From assembly GCA_948567375.1 (NCBI GenBank), contig OX419757.1:39618001-39682000 (forward strand): a stretch of DNA of 64,000 bases. Reading direction: 5' to 3'. Shown here piece by piece: positions 21,690 to 33,784 of the stretch. The stretch's first letter is position 1. Each line of letters opens with the position of its first letter. The DNA is from Lunularia cruciata (Eukaryota > Streptophyta > Marchantiopsida > Lunulariales > Lunulariaceae). The position numbers were made by a program, and so were the translations under genes. Below the pieces are notes generated by a model. It did not search any database and was not told the origin of the DNA. It saw only the letters and a list, made by a program, of their open reading frames with translations.

Positions 21690-24600
21690 AGCTGCCTATT
21701 TGGAGCTTGATTAGTTCCAATGGGATTGAAGGCTCAACCTATGCAAGTTTGCTTCACTTGCAAGGTATGATATCTAATCGGGGTTGTAGGATTTTGGTTC
21801 ATTCTAGAAGTTTAGAGAATTGCATGTCTATGCAATTAGCAAAGGAATTGGGTATTTCTATCAAGCCAATGATTGGAAGTACTTTGATGATGGCGGATGT
21901 TAGAAGGGGTTCTCCATTCCGCACCTCGCATCCTGTTACCTTCAAGATTGGGAAGGAGTATTTGGAGTGTATGAGGTTTGTAGTGGCACTTCTACACTAT
22001 GATATCATTCTAGGTCTACCTTGGCTTGAACGTCATAAGGTTCAATTTGATTGGACCTGTTGATAAATTCAAGTAGAACACCAAGGTAGGAATTTCTAAT
22101 TAGATTGTCCAGCACCTCTGAGTAAGACACCTAAGAATAGTCAGTCCCAAGATGGGAGGTTTTTCAATAAGATAGCCATAGAGCAAACCTGGAATGAAGA
22201 TGAGTCCCAAGATGGGAAGTTTGCCAAGAAGGCAGCCATGGAGCAAGCTTGGAAGAGAGATGAGTCCTTAGAAGGGAAATTTGTTAGTAAAGCAATCATA
22301 AAGCAAGCTTTGGAGGAAGATAAGTATGTATTTGCGGTGTGGATCAAGCCAATTGCACAAGAACAATCTGGGGAGTGCCATGAGCCTCATCAACCAAAGG
22401 TGGATCAGATAGTTCAAGAGTTTGCAGATGTGTTTCCGGATGATCTGCCAAAGGGATTACTCTCCGATCAAGGTATGCCTTTCAAGATCAAGTTGTTGCC
22501 AAGGAGTCTCTAGTGAGTAAACCAATCTATTGGCTCTCACCAAAGGAGTTAGAGGGGTTGCAAACAACACTTACAGATTTGTTGGAGAAGGACTTCATAC
22601 GACATAATACCTCTCCTTGGAGAGCACCGATACTATTTGTTCCAAAGAAGGATGGACAACTTTGTTTCTATATTGATTACCATGGGCTTGATAAGCAAAC
22701 CATGAAGAATGCATATCCCTTGCCTTGAATTGATGATTTTCTTGATCAACTAAGTGGAGTACGCTACTTTTCTAAGTTGGATCTTTGCAATGACTATTGA
22801 CAAATTCCTATTGATAGAGAGGATGTGCAAAAGACTGCCTTTTGCATAAGGTATGGGTATTTCGAGTGGAGAGTTCTACCTTTTGGACTCACTAATGCTC
22901 TAGTAGTCTTCATGGATCAGATGCATCTGGTGTTGGATGGACTATTGGATTGGTCTATGATGGTGTTCTTGGATGATATCTTAATCTATAGCAAGATAGA
23001 GGCGGAACATGTGAATCATGTGCGAGAAGTCCTAAGACGACTACGACAATGGAAATTTTACTGCAAGAGGTCAAAGTGCCTTTTGGCAGAAGGAGGTTAC
23101 CTTCTTGGGTCATATGATCTCATCAAAGGGGATCAAGATGGAAGAAGAGAAGATCAAGCCCATTACTAATTGGCCTACCCCAAAGGATGCTATAGAAATA
23201 CGGCCACTCAATGGATTGGCCAGTTTTTACTGACAATTCATCCACTAGTATGCTCATGTCACTACACCATTGACTGACCTCTTGGGAAAGAACTCGAGCT
23301 TCCAGTGGACCACCAAGCATGAAGAATCATTCCAAAATTTAAAGCATATGATGTCTTCAAGATCCATTCTGCAACCATATGATCCTCAACTACCTTGTGT
23401 GGTTGATTTTGATGCTTCTAACTTTGCAATTGAAGTTGTGTTGCAACAAGAATTCCCATATGGACTACATCCCATTTCCTTTGTGTCTCACCGACTAAAT
23501 ACAGCTAAAATAAATTACTCTGCTCAAGATTGAGAACAACTTGCAATGGTATATGCCACCAAGGTATGGAGACATTATCTCTTGCGGAAACAAGTGATCA
23601 TGCAAACTGATCACAAGCCATTGTTGCAGACCTAACACTTGGAGCATATGAAGAATTGACATCATCAATGTGAAGAGCAAATCCATTTGTTCGACATCAA
23701 ACTTGAGTACAAACCAGGTTGGTTCCATGTCATTGTTGATGCTCTATCACAACAATCTGATTTGAAATCTCTTTCTCTCATTACAGCAACAATTACAATG
23801 GTGTTAATTGACCCCAAGGTCCATAACAAGTTTTGGTCAACTCTACAACAAGATCCCTTCTTCCAAATGGTACATGGTTGTCTAACAACAAGCGACAAGG
23901 AGTACAACACCTTCTTCTTCAAGGAAGGCCTTCTATTCCATGCGGACCGGATCTATGTTCTAGCCAAAGGTGATCTTTGACTTGTGTGCCTTCAAGAAGC
24001 CCATGATTTACCAATAGCTGGTCACATGGGGGTGGACAAGACCTTGGGTACCCTCCAATCCCAATGGTGGTGGCCCAACATGACACGAGATGTTTGGGAG
24101 TTTGTCTGATCGTGTGAGAGTTGTCAATGCAACAAGACCACTAACCAGAAGCCAAGTGGACTCCTTCAGCCACTTTCCATTCCAACTACTTGTTGGGAAC
24201 ATGTGAGCTTAGATCTCATCACCTCCTTGCCCAAGACACAACAAGGTCACAAGAAAATTGTGGTGTTTGTAGATAAGCTTAATAAGCAAATCCATTTGGC
24301 ACCAACGGTTGATATTGTGGATGCTCTAAGCTTGGTGCAACTCTACTTTGATAATGTATTCAAACATCATGGGATGCCATGTGTACTCATCTCCGACCGT
24401 GATCCTTGCTTCACCAAAAAGTTTTGGCAGCCCTCTTCTAAATACTTGGTACCAAGCGTGCTTTGTCCACATCCTATCATCCTCAAACTGATGGACAAAC
24501 TGAACAAGAAAATTGCACCTTGGAATATATGCTTTGTGCCTTCATCAACATTCACCATACCAATTGGGATGAATGTCTTGCAGCTACGGAGTTTGCATAC

Positions 24601-25300
24601 AACAATTCTAAACAAGCAGGCACCGGATTATATCCTTTCTTTCTCAATTTTGGCTAAGATCCGCTTGTCCCAGATTCTCTTCTTGCTCCTCCTCCATCTC
24701 AGGTCCCTCATACTTCAACCTTCTTGACCACCATATCCGAATCTCTCCAACAAGCCAAATCTCACCTCCTTGTTGCTCAGAATCGTCAAAAACAATATGC
24801 AGACCACCATTGTTGTGATCTCACCTTTGAAGTCGGTGATAAATTTATGCTATCCTCTAGCAATCTACCCCTCCTACTTGAGACCCAAGTTTATAAACTT
24901 GCCCCTAATTGTATAGGACTTTTTGATGTCACCTAAATTGTCTCTTTTGTTACTTACCAACTTGCTTTGCCTTGTCATATGCGCATCCATCTTGTCTTTC
25001 ATGTTTCCAAGTTGAAAACCTTTGTTCCTAACCCCTCTTCTTTTTCCTCTCTAGTCCAACCCCCTCCTCCCCCTATCTATATCAATGATCATGAGGAGTA
25101 CAAAGTTGATCATATCCTTGTGTGTCGCCACATCCAACGAGGACAGCGCCAACATACAAAGTACAAGGTCATTTGGAAAGGGTATCCCCTTCATGATGCC
25201 ACATGGAAACCCCTTTCTCACCTTCAGAATGCACAGACGATCATCCATGAGTTTGAAGCTTCACTGGCGATGAGGATGTCACCAACTAGCGGTGGGGGAA
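21690..25300 (+). pseudogene. gypsy copy 1 pol (PR-RT-RH-IN-chromodomain)
   Basis: In order: an aspartic-protease remnant (SRSLENCMSMQLAKELG, ILGLPWLERH); a 3 x 20-residue tandem repeat; reverse transcriptase ([21 protein letters not shown], and the FLDD box VFLDDILIYS near 22970); RNase H (CVVDFDASNFAIEVVLQQ); integrase zinc region (GHMGVDKTLG, CESCQCNKT) and core (SLDLITSLPKTQQGH, SDRDPCFTKKFW); chromodomain near 25080-25270. Several stops and shifts break the frame, e.g. near 22063, 22728 and 23530. No intact polyprotein is possible. Confidence 0.9.
22141..22320 (+). repeat. 3 x 60-bp tandem repeat in pol
   Basis: Three consecutive 60-bp units each encode about 20 residues of the form DESQDGKFAKKAAMEQAWKR. 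The same array exists in copy 2 (about 51600-51790), so it is a family feature. It lies between protease and reverse transcriptase, and its role is unknown. Confidence 0.85.
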
Positions 25301-25302
25301 TA

Positions 25303-25712
25303 TGTAACCATATGGAATTAGCAATGTAGTTAGTAAGGCTAACAAAGTAGAGAATAAATCAAATTAGCCTAGAATATTCTAGAAGCATCTAGGAAGCATC
25401 TTGGGAATCTTCCTAAATAGTTAACTTGCATCCCAAGCAAGTAGCTTCTAGAAGCTTCTAACTAGCTTAACTTGCATGCCAAGTAGGCGGCTTCTAGAAG
25501 GAAGCTTCTTGAGAAGCTTCCTAGTTAACTTGGCTTGCACTCTAAGAAAGAGGCTCAAGGAATCTTCTTGAGAAGCTTCTCAAGGGCCTTGTATGCTACC
25601 TATAAATACCAAAGCCGAAGCTCATGCTAGGCATTTGGAGATTTCCTACATTCAAGCGTCCCAATATGAACTTCCATTCTCCTATTTCTCTCCTCGGTTT
25701 TGGTCTTTTACA
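25303..25712 (+). repeat. gypsy copy 1, 3' LTR
   Basis: Begins TGTAACCATATGG after a polypurine tract (GGTGGGGGAATA) and ends GGTCTTTTACA. It carries a good TATA box (CTATAAATACC, about 25600) and a TTCTAGAAGCTTC heat-shock-type trimer at 25446-25458. Confidence 0.93.
25445..25459 (+). promoter_or_regulatory. Three-unit heat-shock element in 3' LTR
   Basis: TTCTAGAAGCTTC fits TTCnnGAAnnTTC, the opposite phase of the trimer found in the 5' LTR. The TATA box lies about 150 bp downstream. Confidence 0.5.
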
Positions 25713-26039
25713 ATTTCCTTTTGCATAGAGGACCATAGTAAATGGGGAAATATATTTCAATAGAAAAAGATCTTATTCACTAAGTGGTCAAATTATATGC
25801 AATGATTAGAGAAGAATTCTCCATTTTGTTGGATGTAAGATTTTTGGGAAGATTTTTGGCTGAAGGTTAATGTTGCATTTAAAATTGAAAAGTCAGCTTA
25901 TTGTGTGTTGTATTTGCAAAGAATCTCCTTATTGAATTCTCCATTGCAATACCCCTTCTTTCTCAAGCAAGTGGGAGTTCTTCTATAGTAACTCTCATGC
26001 TACTCACTTTGGTTGAACTCAAAGCTTTATATTATCCTT

Positions 26040-26420
26040 AACCAGTAGCAAATATCCTTCCTAAACTATTCATAGGACCAAGTTGCTCCAACATATCTTT
26101 TGACTATTAGTTATTTTGTAGAAGTTGAAGCTACTCATGTTAAGCCAAACATTATAGAAGGACACATATTATCCATAACAAGTAGTATATATCCTTCTTG
26201 AACTAGTGACTTTAGCATTTATGTTGACTATTTGTCCTTTCTTGGAAGTCTGAGATACCCATGTTAAGCCAACCATTACACAAAAACACATTGATCTGTA
26301 ATAGATAGTATATATTCTTTGTGAAATATTCATATAACTAGTCATTCTATCATCTTTATTGACTACTTGTCCTTTCTTGGAGGTCAAAGCTGCTCATGTT
26401 AAGATAACCATTACAAAAAG
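26040..26420. repeat. Diverged tandem repeat, unit about 124-135 bp
   Basis: The landmark CATGTTAAG occurs at 26136, 26260 and 26395. Between the landmarks, related blocks recur in order (about AGTATATAT, CCTT, GACTATTTGTCCTTTCTTGGA). The array sits inside the decayed Harbinger transposase, so it is probably a later insertion. Confidence 0.65.
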
Positions 26421-27072
26421 ATATAGTGTATTGCAAAATCTAGACTCATATGTAGTGGTATATTCAAGTGTATGCAAAACTTTGTTACTACTCCTAATAA
26501 AATCCTCTATCAGTGAAGTAGCAAATTAGTACTTAAAGTTAATCTTTTGATTTGTAATGCATCAAAATTGATCAAGATATTTTTTGTTATTCTTAGTGGA
26601 GTCTTGTGTGTTTTTCTATTGCAAGATTGACATGTTTAAAAAGTCTCCACTTTGGTCAAATTTAAATTATAAAGGATCTTGTAGTTTGTTTGAGTGCAAT
26701 CAATATGTATTAGGGGATTTTGGATATGTTTCAATGAGTCACATGGTTCCTTCTTTTGAGCAAGCTCCAACTAAAGACAAATGTGATTTCAACCATTGTG
26801 TAGCATAAACTCATGTCCTTAATGAACATTGTATTGGGATTCTTAAAGCTAGGTGGCATTCTTCACATAAGATTAGAGTGCAATTGCATCACACAAGGAC
26901 AAATTCCTATATGTTAAAATGGATCACCACATGTATCATTTTGCACATCTTCTTGATAAATAGAAGTGACCTTTGGGAAGAGAAAAAAGAGGAAGTTATA
27001 GAGTACATTGACCTTGACTTTGATCATGACTTCATGGAAGCTATAGTAAATGAGTCCACATCAATTTTGTGA

Positions 27073-30000
27073 AAAAACTAAATCCTCTAAATATTAAAAC
27101 TTGTCTTGCTTTTCATAGGGAAGTTGGTGGAATTTTTTATTCACAATGATATAAAAATTTGTTTTTTGTTCCTCCGGAGTATATCTATTTGAGTTTATAG
27201 AGTTGCATGGATTTACCATGAAGTTTAGTGTGGATTCAATGGACAATGACCATTTTTTACAAATCTAATGTGGGCTTCATTTCTTGCACCAATATGTGTC
27301 AAGGTGTTTGGCTGAAGGTTTTAACTAAAAGAACTTGGAGTGTATATAGAGTGACTTGAGATTGAATTTTAGTTTTTGTATCATCCAGATTGGTCTCTCT
27401 TTCAGCAACTGACAAAACTCAAGCAAGTTTTTTTGCTACATGTAAAGCTCTCATTGAAATTAGAAAAAAACTTGTATCTTCCTTAAGTTAGAGAAGCTTA
27501 GATTATGTGGGACTGCCGGACATTCTTGAACAAGATCTCCTCTAAAACATCAACTCTAAAAAATGGCTGAACAGATCTATGAAAGACAAATACAAATTTT
27601 GGAGTTTGAACATGCTTCACACTACCATTGTTTTTGGTAAAAATATGAAAGAGTGTGGTTTCATCATTGGCTGCATCGCTTCCCAAAGTAAGAAATGCAA
27701 CTTCCACATATGTAATTCTTTTATCTTTCAATACATCTTATGTGTTACTTAGAGGTGCCAAGTATCAAGGTCTCCCAAGTGCATTTCTTAATCAACAAAC
27801 ACTGTACACATTGCCACCTTCCAAGTTCCTTAACATCTAGCAAGAAAATTCTTCAAAAACATCCAGCACCAACAAAATAATATTATCTAATAGCATGGTG
27901 CATTGAAACTATTTATTGCTCTTTGTTCATTGATTGGGTAGATACAAAAGCTGTATCTGGGATCAAGATTAGGTTAACCAAAGCTTTGTGATGAGTGAAT
28001 GTTCATGCACCTTGGTAAACAAAAAAAGTAGATTGAGCTTACAAAGGTAAAAGATAGTTCTCACTTTTCTAAATAAGTGAACAATTGCCACTCCATTACA
28101 TTACCAAGAAAGTGAATACCGTCATCAAGATTGACAATAATCATGTTGAGTTGAAGCATAAAATCCAATTGCGAGAGAAATTTTGATTTGCTTGGAGCTT
28201 GAAGTGAGAACTCCGTAGAAGTCCCTCATGACAAGTTTGAACATCCATTGCTGAACAAGTCATGGAAATTAGCATGGCTCTTATTGCATCCTTTGATCAA
28301 TGGTTAGACCGTAGATTGATGATGACTTTTGGAGCTACTAGACATAGAGTAAAATGAGTTGAGCTTTAATAATCATTTATAAATTCTCAAAAATTGAATT
28401 TCAAACCATTTGGTGATTGGCCAATATCCTCAAAATGCAACATGCACATCATATCAACCTTGGTATAGTAGAACTCATTAGACATACATATGGCTAAAAT
28501 AAACATTGGTACAGACATGCTCAAAGAAGAATTGCTCAAACACTATAGGTCTATCCAACTCCCTCTTGATGGACAAACTTTACAACTTCAATTGTATGCT
28601 AGCACTATAGCTAACTATTAGCAATTATTATACAAATTGCTTGAGGAAGTAAGGCACAACATTCCAGCATGTGCACTTGTAGATATGACAAAACTCTCAA
28701 AGTAACATCTTTCTATGAGTATCAGTTCAACATTTCCTATCTTAAATCTCAATGTAAATTTAGCCACTTACCATCCACTCAATGTAGAATCTTCCCAATA
28801 GTCATAGATATCAATATGCTCATGGTAGAAATCAAGATTATGAAATCATCTGCATAGTGGTTCCATTCTAGAATCAATCAATGGTAAGTGGCATGCTCTG
28901 ATCTTCTTAGGAACATTGGAGCACAAGGTTAGTATATCTTTAGTCATCTCATGAACCACATTTTTGTAATCTATCTATTCCATGTTGCTCCTATTGTGTT
29001 GTGGTATTGGATATTGTGATGATTTTCCATATATAAATCTTAAGCAATTAAAGAATATCAATTGGCTATGAAAGATAAGAACAAGCTAGAGCCATTGGCA
29101 TCATGGAGTGTGAGAGAGTAGAAGAGTAGTTTTCAACTACATGTTGGGAGAGAGAACTTTCAAGATTTCAAATTTCAAGAACATGATGGAATTTAGCCAA
29201 ATGCAATTAAAAAAAAGAAGTTATCAAGATCCAATTTTCATTTCCATTGATTGAAAACTCCTTCACCATAAGATCTCAAGGATCCAATGAAAATCTACCC
29301 TTGGATAGATTCATGAATTGTGACAACTTGCAAATATAGACAGTAAATCCAGTAGTCAAAGATACTATTTGAACCTATTCTACACCTACAAACCACTAAA
29401 GTCCCAATGAACATGATACCAAAGTCTCTCACTTCAATAAATTTTGACAAACACCACAATAGTGAATACAACATAAAATTCAAGTGACAAATCAATAAAA
29501 GCTATATTCTTCATTGAATATATGGAGATATATATGGTTAGTTTTCAAAGCTCTAATCACTACTAGCTATGCAAGGGGCACCTAATGTTGGATTATTGCT
29601 AAAAGCATCACAAGGTTATACTAAAGTACAATCTAGCTTGGAAAATATAACAATGATATGCTTAAGTTCACGGGAAGTTTTCAATGTCTTTGATAATACT
29701 CATGTCATATTATATAATCATAGTGATTTTTCCTCTTGAGCTCTGACTCTTACTTTTTCAACCTTAACCACCTTATCTACTTCAACTCTAACTTTTTTTA
29801 CTCATTGGTTCACACATAGCTTTTCCATCTTCTTTATTTTCTGAGCATTTATCTTTGCTAGTCTGCACCTTTCTCTACATTTGAGAGTCTCACTCCTTAA
29901 TTTTGTATGTTGGGTCTTGTCTTGCACAAAGGAGTTAATTGTAGGTATCATCTTTCACTTTGGAGTCCTTTTTCTTCATCCTTGGTTCACTTTCCACTTC

Positions 30001-30340
30001 CTCTTCTTTGTCTCATTCTCTTGCATAAATCTCCTCTTTGGCTCTTATGGGAATCTTCTATTGGGTTCTTATGTGTATTGTTGTAGATGGAATATCTTTA
30101 AGTTCAATTGGAGTAAATTCCCATTGATAGTCTTCTCCTCTCCCATTGGGCAAGGTTTCTTCATGAATGGGAGTATCCTCCTCAATTCTTGATAAAGGAG
30201 TGCATTTTCCTCCTCCAAAATTTTCCTCCTCCTCTTGGGCATATTTATGCATCCAAAATCATCATCTTTGTGCAACAATTCAAAAAAAAAAAATTGGGTT
30301 CCAATCCCAATACTAACATGGGCAAGTGTGGAAATCTTAG
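27073..30340. other. AT-rich decayed repeat sequence
   Basis: No intact domain is found. Short frames on both strands are riddled with stops. The composition matches neighbouring decayed retrotransposons, but no LTR ends, PBS or polymerase motifs can be identified. Confidence 0.4.
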
Positions 30341-30630
30341 CTCTAACATCTAACAATGCATCTATTATTTGAAAATAGAGACAAAGACAATCCAATTTTT
30401 GATCTATAGTTGACAATCCATGTTTTATCTCTTGCTTGGTAAGACCTTCACCCATATACTTATCCTTCCAATGTTGAGCATATTGTATGGAATATTAGCT
30501 CTAACATCTAACAATGCATCCATTATGTGAAAATAAAGACAAAGAAAATTCAATTTTTGATCTATAGTTGACCATCATGTTTTATCTCTTGGTAAGACCT
30601 TCACACATATACTTATCCTTCAAATGCCAA
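30341..30630. repeat. 158-bp tandem duplication, second unit partly deleted
   Basis: CTCTAACATCTAACAATGC starts at 30341 and again at 30499. The following ~130 bp align with scattered substitutions and small deletions. On the minus strand it encodes the repeated phrase KQEIKHGLSTIDQKLDCLC, so it arose within some older coding element that I cannot name. Confidence 0.8.
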
Positions 30631-31152
30631 CAGTTTGTAGGACTTCACATAATAGGCCATTTTCTTTTGCAATTTGTTCCCATTCATGGATAAAGGAAAC
30701 CTATTCCCAAATCTTACTAGAAAATTAGCCATATAACTAAATGTTGTACTCTTGGCAATGGGTTTTTGGTAGTGCTCTTGTGAATTTTTTGAACTGATTG
30801 GGATCTTCCATATGGTCCACAATTTGCATGTAATGATGTGAGACCATCCTAAACTTATACTCTTTGCATTTTATTCTAGTCTTTGGAAATTTTTCTATAG
30901 AAGATAGAGTAAGAAGGAGTATGAGAAGGAGTAGAACATACCAATGATACCATTTGAATAGTGCTTTAAATTCTTGCCTCTATGATGGAAGGAGAATTGA
31001 TTCAAGACTATGAAAAAATAAGAATGGAAGGAGAAAATATGTGCTTAGAACCAAAAAGGGAATGGAAAAAGTAGGATGACTATTGAATGCATTCCCAAGG
31101 GGAGTGTATGTCATGGTTACATTGCCCTTAATTTCAATTCCAATTTCAGTCT
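30631..31152. other. Decayed repeat sequence
   Basis: AT-rich. A minus-strand frame (30613-30822) has no recognised domain. Nothing else is visible. Confidence 0.35.
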
Positions 31153-31422
31153 CTAAAAGTTGGTGTATATTTGGAGGGAGCTCTCAAAGTCAGCACACAA
31201 AATTATAAGCATTTCCGCCTGAAAACTTAGAATGATGTACCAAAGCAATCGACCCAAACTGAAGAACCAAATCTGAAAGAACAATTGTATTTTCCCAAAC
31301 AGCTTAGTATTTCTTATGGTTAATGCTTTGAGAGCTAAAAGATCTGCAAAATTTTCCAATATGTTTCTCTTGAGCTTGTTTATGCTCAAGTCTATGCTAA
31401 TCAAGTTTTGAAGAGCAACCAA
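31153..31422 (-). pseudogene. Possible LRR remnant
   Basis: The minus-strand frame begins LVALQNLISIDLSINKLKRNI and NFADLLALKALTIRNTKLFGKI, which has the spacing L..L..LDLS.N.L...I of plant LRR units for about two repeats, then loses the pattern. It could be the decayed tail of an LRR gene or chance. Confidence 0.35.
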
Positions 31423-31518
31423 GTTTAAAGTAATTTCTCTATCAAGAGAGAGGTATTAGTTACAAACAAGCCAAATATTTAGCCAATAAGAAGTCTCTCC
31501 TTCAACCCATAAGTGAGG

Positions 31519-33560
31519 TGTAAGAAACAGCACCCAGAATAGATTATAATCTAGGGTGTTCAAGAAAAATAGGGGGAAGGATTACATCTAGGATTGCAAG
31601 GCAATTGAGAGATTTAAGGTTCCACGAGGCAGCTAAGGGATCTAGGTTTCTAAGAGATCTTACAAGGTGGCTAAGAGATTGTTTTTCACTTGATTGTTTA
31701 TAGAGAGAACCAATATTTTTGAAGGTGGATGGACCATTTTTCTTTTTTTACTGTTTGTTGTGACAACAAGACATGGAGAGAGAATGAGGCAATAGATTGA
31801 GTTATTAGTTACTAATAGGCAAATGGAGAGGCTTGTGATGTAATAATTGACTACACATTGAATATATCTCTTACCAATCTTTTATTTTCCCCTTCCTTGC
31901 TTGCTCCAAGAGATTTTCATGTTTTGGTGTCTCATTTTGTTTTTTGCTATTCTATTTCAGTGCAACCAAGCTGAGCTATTAGTAGTCAATCTGGTGAGAA
32001 GTTTATTGGACCCAAAAAGTGGTATTAGAGTGATAGGGGTATATCAAAGCATTAGGGTTTATTGGAAAGTCTTTTTGAGGTTCACATTTAATAATAATGG
32101 ATAGAAATCACTTGGAGATAAAGAAGTTTGATAGCAAAACGGATTTTGAGTTGTGAAGTATCAAGATCCATGATATTTTGATTCAAAGAGGAAAGCATAA
32201 AGCTTTGCTTGGCAAAGAAAATATGCATGTCAACATGGAGAGTGAGTAGTAGGATAAGCTAGATGAGAAAGAAATGTCTACTATTTACTTATGCCTTGTA
32301 GATGAAGTCATATTCAATGTGAAGGGAGAGACAATTGTATCTAGTATATGAAAGAAGCTAGAGAGCTTGAATCAGATGATATTCAAGAGACATTTATACT
32401 CTTTTAAAGATGAAGGAAGGTACAGAGGTGTCAAAAGCCCCTCAAACTTTTCAACAAAATCCTAAGCCAACTTGAAAGTGTTGGTGGGAAGTTGGAGGAA
32501 GACGATAAAGTAGTAACTTTGCTCCATACCCTACCACATATTTTTGACAATCTAGTGACTACTTTGAGTTGCTGGAAGCTTCAATTAGATGAATTAACAA
32601 ATATGTAGTTTTGAAGAGCTATAAAGAGGAATTCATTTTACAAAAATTTAGAGAGTGTGCTTTTCATAGAGGACAAGGGTAGAAGTCATCATAAAGGGTA
32701 GAGAGGGCGTAATAAGTCTAGAGGCAAATCAAAATCATGAACTAGGATAAAAACTGCTAACACTATGGTATGCTTGACCACTTCAAGAAGAATTGTAGGG
32801 TGCTAAAGAAAAGAACAATGTAACAAGAAGAAAGCAGATTATTGGAATACCATAGCTACTACATCCTTGTTTAGTACAAAAGAGGGCAAGACATTACTTT
32901 GGGTAAGTAGTGACTGTGATTACATCAAGGGTCCCATCATTGAGTGAATAGTTGACTCTATCACATTGTATCATTGCACTCCAAGATGGAAGTTTTTCAC
33001 AACAAACAAGGTAGGAGATCTTGGTAGTGTGAAGATGTGTAACAAGAGTGTTGTAGAAATTGTATTGATTGGTGATATCATTGTATTGACCACTGTCAAG
33101 TGTACAATGATCTTACAAGATGTGCACTGCATACTAGAGTTGTGGTGGAACCTAATGTCCTTAACTATGTTTGATAAAGAAAGATATAATTAATAATTTG
33201 GTGGTGGTACATGAAATCTGACAAATAGTTTGTTGCCAGTTGGACAAGGAAGCCTTTGTTGCACTCTGTACAAGATGATTATAAAAGTGTGTAGTCCTCA
33301 ACTAAATGTTGTTAAAGAAGTTGCTTCTCTAAATCTATGGCACAAAAGGTTTGCTCACATGAGTGAGAAACGATTGCAGATTTTGCTCCTTTTCTTTGTC
33401 AACAATGTGTGATCTTTCTAAACTTGCACAAAATTTGACAAGATGCATTTCTACATTGATTGCAAGTTTGGGAGCACTTTTGCTCTGGACTTTAGAATAA
33501 ACTTGCTATTGGAACCATCCATTCCGAGATCAAAAGTTGGCTAACCTTACCTTTCTAAAT
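31519..33560 (+). mobile_element. Truncated Ty1/copia element (gag to pre-integrase)
   Basis: A probable LTR (31519-32014, uncertain ends) precedes a PBS-like TGGTATTAGAGT (32020). ATG at 32097 opens a copia gag: HLEIKKFDSKTDFEL, then DILIQRGKHKALLG. A decayed CCHC knuckle (NCYHYGMLDHFKKNC, about 32757) and the protease-region phrase YHCTPRWKFF (about 32968) follow. A GAG-pre-integrase motif LWHKRFAHMSEKRL (about 33337) is the last recognisable part. The integrase core and reverse transcriptase are missing. Multiple stops make it dead. Confidence 0.75.
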
Positions 33561-33664
33561 CTAGTTAGCAATTAGGGTTGAATGGTTCTATCTCTAAGAG
33601 CATGGGTGATTTTTTTGTCTTTGCAAAATTTATTCTCATAGAACCTCTTGTTGGGGCTGATACA

Positions 33665-33720
33665 TGTTGGGAGAAGAGAGTTCAAATTAGAATTTGAGAG
33701 AGCAACGAGAATTCAAATTT

Positions 33721-33784
<64 letters not shown>

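Larger units (their letters stand above)
20098..25712 (+). mobile_element. Ty3/gypsy chromovirus-type retrotransposon, copy 1
   Basis: Complete structure of 5615 bp: TG...CA LTRs of about 407 and 410 bp, PBS, gag, pol, polypurine tract and an identical 5-bp target-site duplication ATTTC (20093-20097 and 25713-25717). A C-terminal chromodomain (EEYKVDHI, YKVIWKGYP, ATWKPLSHL) places it among plant chromoviruses. LTRs have diverged visibly, with many substitutions and several small indels, and both coding regions carry stops. The insertion is therefore old and non-autonomous. It lies inside the Harbinger transposase. Confidence 0.95.
19613..27072 (+). pseudogene. PIF/Harbinger (HARBI1-like) transposase, split by gypsy insertion
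   Basis: Before the insertion (19613-20097) the translation reads FKQLTRMDCDSFFALVDLL, then RFGHNWNGACVACVAQGM...GISTSSTS, then IDGTLF. After it (from 25713) the same frame resumes PFA, then GEIYFNRKRSYSLSGQIICND, as in the DGT-ipi and CDD region of HARBI1 nucleases. A further segment at 26700-27072 holds LGDFGYVSMSHMVPSFEQAP, CDFNHCVA, LNEHCIGILKARWHS and WITTCIILHIFLINRSDLW, the last catalytic block of this DDE family. Stops and frameshifts occur throughout, and about 650 bp around 25900-26560 is foreign or decayed. The element is dead. Terminal repeats and the companion Myb-like gene were not found. Confidence 0.8.

Noticed and set aside
26040-26420. CRISPR-like array
   Set aside because: Units are diverged whole repeats with no unique spacers, in a eukaryotic transposon context.
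29881-30455. Possible membrane-protein gene (F/L-rich plus frame) opposite a 128-codon minus frame
   Set aside because: The plus frame is AT-driven and the minus frame is part of a tandemly duplicated relic. Neither has a recognisable domain or clean ends.
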